Shown: piece after piece, positions 58,060-64,000 of the stretch | Position numbering within the stretch: position 1 is the first letter of the stretch | How the letters are laid out: the number at the start of each line of letters is the position of its first letter | Assembly (NCBI GenBank): GCA_030704615.1 | Contig: CM060733.1 | Coordinates: forward strand, 42,720,001-42,784,000 | Direction of reading: 5' to 3' | DNA: 64,000 bases | From: Takakia lepidozioides | Lineage: Eukaryota; Streptophyta; Takakiopsida; Takakiales; Takakiaceae | Made by a program: the position numbers and the translations under genes | Notes under the pieces: generated by a model | The model's input: only the letters and a program-made list of their open reading frames with translations | Told to the model about the DNA's origin: nothing | Database searches by the model: none

Positions 58060-59720
58060 CGCAGGTAATTCGGAAGCGCGCGGATGGAAATCCGGCGCCG
58101 AATTTCCATCCGCGCAGGTAGGGCGGTTCGCCAAATTTCCTTCAAGCAGGTAATTCGGATGCGCGCGGATGGAAATCCGGCGCCGAATTTCCATCCGCGC
58201 AGGTAATTCGGATGCGCGCGGATGGAAATCCGGCGCCGAATTTCCATCCGCGTAGGATGGCGGTGCGCCAAATTTCCTTCAAGCAGGTAATTCGGATGCG
58301 CGCGGATGGAAATCCGGCGCCGAATTTCCATCCGCGCAGGTAATTCGGATGCGCGCGGATGGAAATCCGGCGCCGAATTTCCATCCGCGTAGGATGGCGG
58401 TGCGCCAAATTTCCTTCAAGCAGGTAATTCGGATGCGCGCGGATGGAAATCCGGCGCCGAATTTCCATCCGCGCAGGTAATTCGGATGCGCGCGGATGGA
58501 AATCCGGCGCCGAATTTCCATCCGCGTAGGATGGCGGTGCGCCAAATTTCCTTCAAGCAGGTAATTCGGATGCGCGCGGATGGAAATCCGGCGCCGAATT
58601 TCCATCCGCGCAGGTAATTCGGATGCGCGCGGATGGAAATCCGGCGCCGAATTTCCATCCGCGTAGGATGGCGGTGCGCCAAATTTCCTTCAAGCAGGTA
58701 ATTCGGATGCGCGCGGATGGAAATCCGGCGCCGAATTTCCATCCGCGCAGGTAATTCGGATGCGCGCGGATGGAAATCCGGCGCCGAATTTCCATCCGCG
58801 TAGGATGGCGGTGCGCCAAATTTCCTTCAAGCAGGTAATTCGGATGCGCGCGGATGGAAATCCGGCGCCGAATTTCCATCCGCGCAGGTAATTCGGATGC
58901 GCGCGGATGAAATCCGGCGTCGAATTTCCATCCGCGTAGGATGGCGGTGCGCCAAATTCCTCAAGCAGTTAATCGGAATGCGCGGATGGAAATCGGCGCC
59001 GAATTTCCATCCGGCAGGTAATTCGGATGCGCGCGATGGAAATCCGGCGCCGAATTTCCATCCGCGTTAGGATGGCGGTGCGCCAAATTTCCTTCAAGCG
59101 GATGGCGCCGGATGGAAATCCGGCGCCGAATTTCCATCCGCGCAGGATGGCGGTGGCCAATTTCTTAAGCAGGTAATTCGGATGCGCGGATGGAAATCCG
59201 GCGCCGAATTCAATCCGCGCATAGAGGCGGTTGCGCAAATTTCCTCAAGCAGGTAATTCGGATGCGGCGCGGATGGAAATCCGGCGCCGAATTTCCATCC
59301 GCGTAGGATGGCGGTGCGCCAAATTTTCTTCAAGCAGGTAATTCGGCTGCGTCGGATGGAATCGGCGCCGAATTTCCATCCGCGTAGGATGGCGGTGCGA
59401 ATTTCCTTCAGCAGGTAATTCGGATGCTCGGATGGAATCCGGCGCCGATTTCCATCCGCGTAGGAGCGGTGCGCCAAATTTCTTCAAGCAGGTAATTCGG
59501 ATGCGCGCGGATGGAATCCGGCGCCGAATTTCCATCCGCGCAGGTAATTCGGATGGCCCGGATGGAAATCCGGCGCCGAATTTCCATCCGCGCAGGTTAG
59601 GGCGGTCGCAATTTCCTTCAAGCAGGAATTCGGATGCGCGCGGATGGAAATCGCGCGCCGAATTTCCATCCGCGCAGGTAGGGCGGTTCGCCAAATTTCC
59701 TTTCAAGCAGTAATTCGGCG
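58060..59720. repeat. 137-bp higher-order palindrome array upstream of copy B
   Basis: Each 137-bp unit holds two palindromes (arms GGATGGAAATCC and GAATTTCCATCC around GGCGCC, with GCGCGC outside) plus a spacer with TAGGATGGCGGTGCGCCAAA. Units from 58142 to 58880 are almost identical. From 58900 to 59720 they carry many small deletions. The periodic ORFs of 108 codons are a result of 137-bp repeats read in a rotating frame. Confidence 0.93.
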
Positions 59721-59727
59721 CCGAATT

Positions 59728-60146
59728 TCCATCCTGCAGGTAAGTCGGATCGGTGCCATATGGATATTCGGCGCCGAATTTCGATTCGCCATTTATTTCT
59801 GAGCGAGGGAGGAATTCCCTCCGTGCAGGTAATTCCCATATAAGAATTACCTTCGTGCAGGTAATTCACATGAAGAATTACCTTCATGCAGGTAATTCCA
59901 GATGAGAATTACCTTGTGCAGGTAATTCTGGACGAGGATAACATCGATTGGAATTACCTGCAGGAAGGTAATGTCATCTGGAAATTACCTGCACAAAGGT
60001 AATTCTTGTATGCGAATACCTGCACGAAGGTAATTCTTATAGGGGAATTACCTGCACGAAGGTAATTCCTCGCTCAGAAAATAAATGGCGAGTGGAAATC
60101 CGGCGCCGAATATCATACGGCAATGATCGACTTACCTGCTGGATGG
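59728..60146. repeat. Large inverted repeat (arms about 200 bp)
   Basis: The left arm begins CCATCCTGCAGGTAAGTCG and runs through CGCCATTTATTTCTGAGCGAGG and several GAATTACCTTCGTGCAGGTA units. The right arm is its reverse complement with small changes and ends CTTACCTGCTGGATGG. The centre is near 59940. It separates the 137-bp array from the 106-bp array. Confidence 0.85.
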
Positions 60147-60800
60147 AAATTCGCGCCGAATTTCCATTCATCCAGATTCGAATTACCTGCAGGATGGAAA
60201 TTCGGCGCCGAATATCCATATGGCACGATCCGACTTACTGCTGGATGGAAATTCGGCGCCGAATTTCCATTCATCCACGATTCGAATTACCTGCAGGATG
60301 GAAATTCGGCGCCGAATATCCATATGGCACCGATCCGACTTACCTGCTGGATGGAAATTCGGCGCCGAATTTCCATTCATCCATGATTCGAATTACCTGC
60401 AGGATGGAAATTCGGCGCCGAATATCCATATGGCACCGATCCGACTTACCTGCTGGATGGAAATTCGGCGCCGAATTTCCATTCATCCACGATTCGCATT
60501 TACCTGCAGGATGGAAATTCGGCGCCGAATATCCATATGGCACCGATCCGACTTACCTGCTGGATGGAAATTCGGCGCCAGAATTTCCATTCATCATGAT
60601 TCGAATTACCTGCTGGATGGAAATTCGGCGGAATTTCCATTCATCCACGATTCGAATTACCTGCAGGATGGAAATTCGGCGCCGAATATCCATATGGCAC
60701 CGATCCGACTTACCTGTGGATGGAAATTCGGCGCCGAATCTCATCCATCCGAGATTCCACTTACCTGCTGGATGGAAATTCGGCGGCGAATCTCCATCCG
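60147..60800. repeat. 106-bp palindrome array
   Basis: Dimeric units of about 106 bp alternate two palindromes that share the core GGAAATTCGGCGCCGAAT but end in ATCCATATGG or in TTCCATTCATCC. Spacers are CACCGATCCGACTTACCTGC and CGATTCGAATTACCTGCA. Confidence 0.92.
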
Positions 60801-61460
60801 GGGGGATGGTCTCTGTCGGAGAGGTGCCGCCTCTCCGCCGCTCTGTTGGATATTCGGTGCCGAATTTCCGTCCCGGGGGTTGAAATATGACTGCCAGGTT
60901 CCGAACCTCTCCCCCCTCCCCGACTTCATTGGAACGGCCCCGAATTGAAATTCGGCGCCGTTTTCTCATCTGTGGAGGAGGTTTTTATGTCGGCCAGTTT
61001 TCGCTCTGACACGCCGACAACACTTCCTTGGGGGGGCCGGATGGAAATTCGGCGCCGAATGGCCGTCCAGGGGATGTTCTCTGTCGCACACTGGCCGGCC
61101 TCTGTGCCCCAGGCGACTTCATCCGGGCGTCCCTGTTCGATATTCGTTGCCGAATTTCCGTCCGGGGGTTGAAATGTGACAGCCAACTGCAGGCCACTCC
61201 CCCCTCCCCGACTGCATCCGAATCGCCCCGGATGGAAATTCGGCGCCGTTTTTCCATCTGGGGATGTTTTTATGCCGTCCAGTTTTCGGCCTGACCCCCG
61301 ACACGACTCCCTTTGGGGGGACCGGATGGAAATTCGGCGCCGAATCCATCCAGAAGATGTTATCTGTCGCACACACTCCGGCCTCTGCGCCCGAGGCGAC
61401 TTCATCCGGGCTTCCTCTGTTGGATGTGGGGTGCCGAATTTCCATTCGGGGGTAGTAATG
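60801..61460. repeat. Degenerate palindrome region related to the copy A left flank
   Basis: Single palindromes with TTCGGCGCCG cores are spaced about 100-150 bp apart. Between them lie GATGTTCTCTGTCG, GGCGACTTCATCCGGGC and similar stretches, which also occur (reverse-complemented) at 24470-24620. This ties the region to copy A. Confidence 0.75.
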
Positions 61461-61605
61461 TGACGGCACGGTGCCGGCTTATCCCCTTCAGCCGTCATCA
61501 TCCGGACGGCCCCCACTTTCTGACTGCATACCGTTGGCAGTTATTGCGCAAGACGAGGGGCCGCATTCCGGAGACAAGGTTCATTAACACTCTGACTGTG
61601 GATTT

Positions 61606-63780
61606 TTGAGATTTGGCTCCCTGGATTTGGATCAGGCTTCGTCGCTCGGACAAATCGGCATCGCATTCATTCCCATCGCTGCACCCCCTTCTACCAGGGA
61701 GCTTCCCCGCACGCCATCCTGGCAGTCTTGTGTGCACATCTCCCATGGCGGAAAAAACCCGAGCGCTACAGTGTACTGCCCCCCTCACGAGCATAGAGCT
61801 CATTTCCGTGCAGAGGGGACACCTGCCGGTGATGGAGAAATATCTGTGCGTTCGATACCACCTGAAACCGGGGTCGGTTTTTTTGGAGGAGGAAAGGAAG
61901 GACTCAAACGGCCTGTTGTCGAGAGTATTGTTGTGCTCCACGATGATTTCGGCGATGGCAGGGAATGGCGAGTTCCACCATCGGACAGCGTCATATACAG
62001 GGCTGTTGGGGACTTCATTTGCCCGCCAAATGCACCGTCTATCCTGGCGCCTTCCACGAAACAATCCGCGAATCAGAGAGTGGGTACCTCAAAGAGAGAA
62101 GTCCGCAACGAAGTAAATCCAGAGCCGAACCCATCCATGAAGACGACCGAGAACCGGGTTGTTCACAACCTGTCCGACTCAGACGAGGTCATGGAGTTCC
62201 GAGGTCGTCCTGGAGATCAGGCAAGTCCTCAATGGACGTCAGTGGAGGAGGGAGTCATATTCCCAGCACGAGCACCGCAGTTCGATCTATTCTAGAAATT
62301 CTGCGAGGGCTTCACCTGGAGGGAACACCGGTCGGAGCTGGCCGGGCTGGACTACAGCAAGTTCGCAATTAAATCGGTTACATGCCTTCCCGCCGACGTC
62401 GACGGTAATGTCTTCTTTGAGTTCCCTCCTCGGGCGGACTACTCGAGGGCGTCCGGATGTTGACAGATATGGATAGAAAACATGACGGTCATCCTTGGTG
62501 CGTTACCAAAACCACCAGCATGAAGATGCTTGATGGTGTGCGGGTGCGCTACGTTGTTTGTGCGGGCGCGTTGCGGTGGTGTTTCTCCCCAAACTGCTTC
62601 CACTTTAAATCCAGAGGTCACAGAACGAGGACCGATTGGACAGGCACAGCTCACCAACCATTTCGAGCTCAGGAGAAGGTTCCGAACTCCACATTTAAGT
62701 GTGCGCATTGCAAAGAACCACCACACTGCATGTCTGTTTGTAATGCCAAGCAGTTTATGTTGTTGCACCGTTTCCCTGACCTCACCCGAGCTTGCATACA
62801 CGTTGGTTCCCATTGTCACAAATGGCGAGGGGGAACTCGCGGGAGGCTGCCCACGAAGCAGAGCAGCTCGTTCAGGAGGAAGGTTAAGTTGAGACCGGGT
62901 GCCAAACCCAAACAGATACAGCTCCAAGCCGCCCATAAGATGGCATTGGCCAGAATTATGTCGGAGACGGCTCGGATAGAGTTCCTCTCGACGAGAAGGA
63001 AATGGAGGCATTGCTCGAGTCGGTGTCCCACGTATGTTCACCGAAATGTCCGAACCACATTGTCTCTTGCAAACAGAAAATTGGGCGTGGCTCGGATATG
63101 CACTCCATTCTGGAGGTGAAGCGACGATGTGGATATGACTACATTCATGGAAGTAGGTTTCCAGGACAATGGGAGCAGAGGCAGATCGTTGTTTCGTATT
63201 CAAAATGTCCACGTGTGGACCTGGCAGTGGCGTCGAACTGGTCGACAGGATGACGAGTGGGAACTTGTCAAACAGTTGGGTCATGTTCGACCATATCAAG
63301 CGAATTACAAATCACCAGTGGGTGACAATGGGTGCACATGTCTACGACACCCACTGCAGGATGCTAATGACAATTGCTATTTGTGAGATGAAAGGAGGAC
63401 ACACAATCGGAGATGCTTCTTTGGCAGGGAATAAACGAACAGATGGCCAAGGCGGGATTGCCCCTCCCAATTTCCGTGGTTTATGGCGGACACGCAAAGC
63501 AAATTGGGCTGCCCATCGAAGGGTGTACGGGCAAGACCCCAATGTTCCCAGGAAGGCAAGGAGAGATCTTGTGGGTCCACTTTCTGCAGAGGCCTTTCGC
63601 AGTACACAAACAAGGCTCGTGGCGCCAGATTTTCAGAGAGGAGCACCGTTCCATGGCCTTGCGTGGAAGCGCAGCTCCACCTGGATGATTGCAGAGACAC
63701 AGTTGCATTGCATACGGGCTTGGGGACATCGTCAGGTGATGTAAGGAAATCAGGAAGGAGATGGTAGTGGCTAGCATGGT
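61606..63780 (+). pseudogene. MULE-like transposase remnant with Cys/His zinc finger
   Basis: Pieces in different frames form one decayed gene pointing away from copy B. The stretch 62457-62830 encodes a Cys/His-rich finger (HPWCVTKT, CFSPNCFHF, FKCAHCKEPPHC, then CIHVGSHCHKW), similar in layout to WRKY-GCM1-type fingers of Mutator-like transposases. Downstream, WVMFDHIKR (about 63275), AHVYDTHCRMLMTIAI and, with shifts, MAD-T-Q and ANWAAHRRVYGQDPNVP (about 63480-63545) resemble a DDE transposase core, in which D in MFDH and D in MAD would be catalytic. The third acidic residue is not seen. The assignment rests on my recall of the family. Confidence 0.5.
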
Positions 63781-63953
63781 GGCATTATCGTTTCCTCCAG
63801 TTCGGCGACTATCTGCGGGAGGGAGTTGCACGAATTCTGTCCCGTTGGATTTATATTCTAGCAATATGGTAACTGCTGTAAACTCAACATGTGCTTGGGC
63901 AGGAAATGGTCTCGACCGACACCGACATGCCCACGACAAACATGGCCGAATCA
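63781..63953 (+). other. Unassigned end sequence before gap
   Basis: Nothing beyond possible continuation of the transposase remnant is visible. Confidence 0.4.
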
Positions 63954-64000
63954 NNNNNNNNNNNNNNNNNNNNNNNNNNNNNNNNNNNNNNNNNNNNNNN
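63954..64000. other. Assembly gap at window end
   Basis: N run to the end of the window. Confidence 0.99.

Noticed and set aside
58142-58879. Four identical 108-codon ORFs
   Set aside because: They come from 137-bp tandem palindromes and have no coding signature.
60092-60948. ORFs of 242 and 263 codons
   Set aside because: They read through the 106-bp palindrome array, and the peptide is just the repeat translated.

Overview
The window is eukaryotic and almost wholly repetitive. GT-AG introns, Ty3/gypsy retroelements, a LINE tail, and a fragment of a plant-type PPR (E/E+) protein point to the streptophyte (green plant) lineage. A charophyte alga such as Chara is my best guess, but the sequence alone does not prove it. 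I recognised no tRNA, rRNA or prokaryotic operon. N gaps lie at 8535-9034 and 63954-64000.

Layout. 1-3980: the 3' end of a large Ty3/gypsy element of 'family A' on the + strand (an ORF downstream of pol, here called ORF3, then a 1.0 kb LTR). It sits inside the integrase gene of a related 'family B' element, whose integrase and own ORF3 run on to the gap at 8.5 kb. About 9.0-24.28 kb: a nearly complete family A element on the - strand, about 15.3 kb, with order LTR, PBS, gag, PR, RT/RNase H, integrase, small ORF, ORF3, PPT, LTR. 24.28-41.83 kb: a decayed copy ('copy A') of a multi-exon gene unit, split at 27458-39881 by a second kind of Ty3/gypsy element. That element carries gag, PR, a DNMT3-like cytosine-C5 methyltransferase, RT, RNase H, integrase and a PHD finger, and it was itself later hit by a family A element that is now a solo LTR (32449-33477, perfect 5-bp duplication AGGAC). 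41.83-46.63 kb: a mixed region with a possible host exon, a LINE 3' end, a RING-like exon and a cluster of short palindromes. 46.63-50.79 kb: a third family A 3' end, cut in the middle of ORF3 by the end of 'copy B'. 51.03-57.83 kb: copy B, a 10-exon gene on the - strand of about 1,494 codons. I read it as a ParB/sulfiredoxin-like domain joined to a permuted (motif IV before motif I) amino-methyltransferase-like domain. 58-61.5 kb: arrays of palindromes centred on GGCGCC upstream of that gene. 61.6-63.8 kb: a decayed MULE-like transposase with a Cys/His zinc finger, pointing away from the gene.

How it fits together. Copies A and B stop at the same base sequence (ATGAAATAGCAGCCCCC) but are followed by unrelated DNA, and in copy B that DNA is the middle of a retroelement ORF. 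This suggests that the ParB-methyltransferase unit is a mobile element with a fixed end rather than an ordinary host gene. Both copies carry the same palindromic core (TTCGGCGCCGAA) upstream of exon 1 and inside the intron before the methyltransferase exons. The window therefore holds two unrelated methyltransferase genes, both apparently carried by mobile DNA, one nested in the other.
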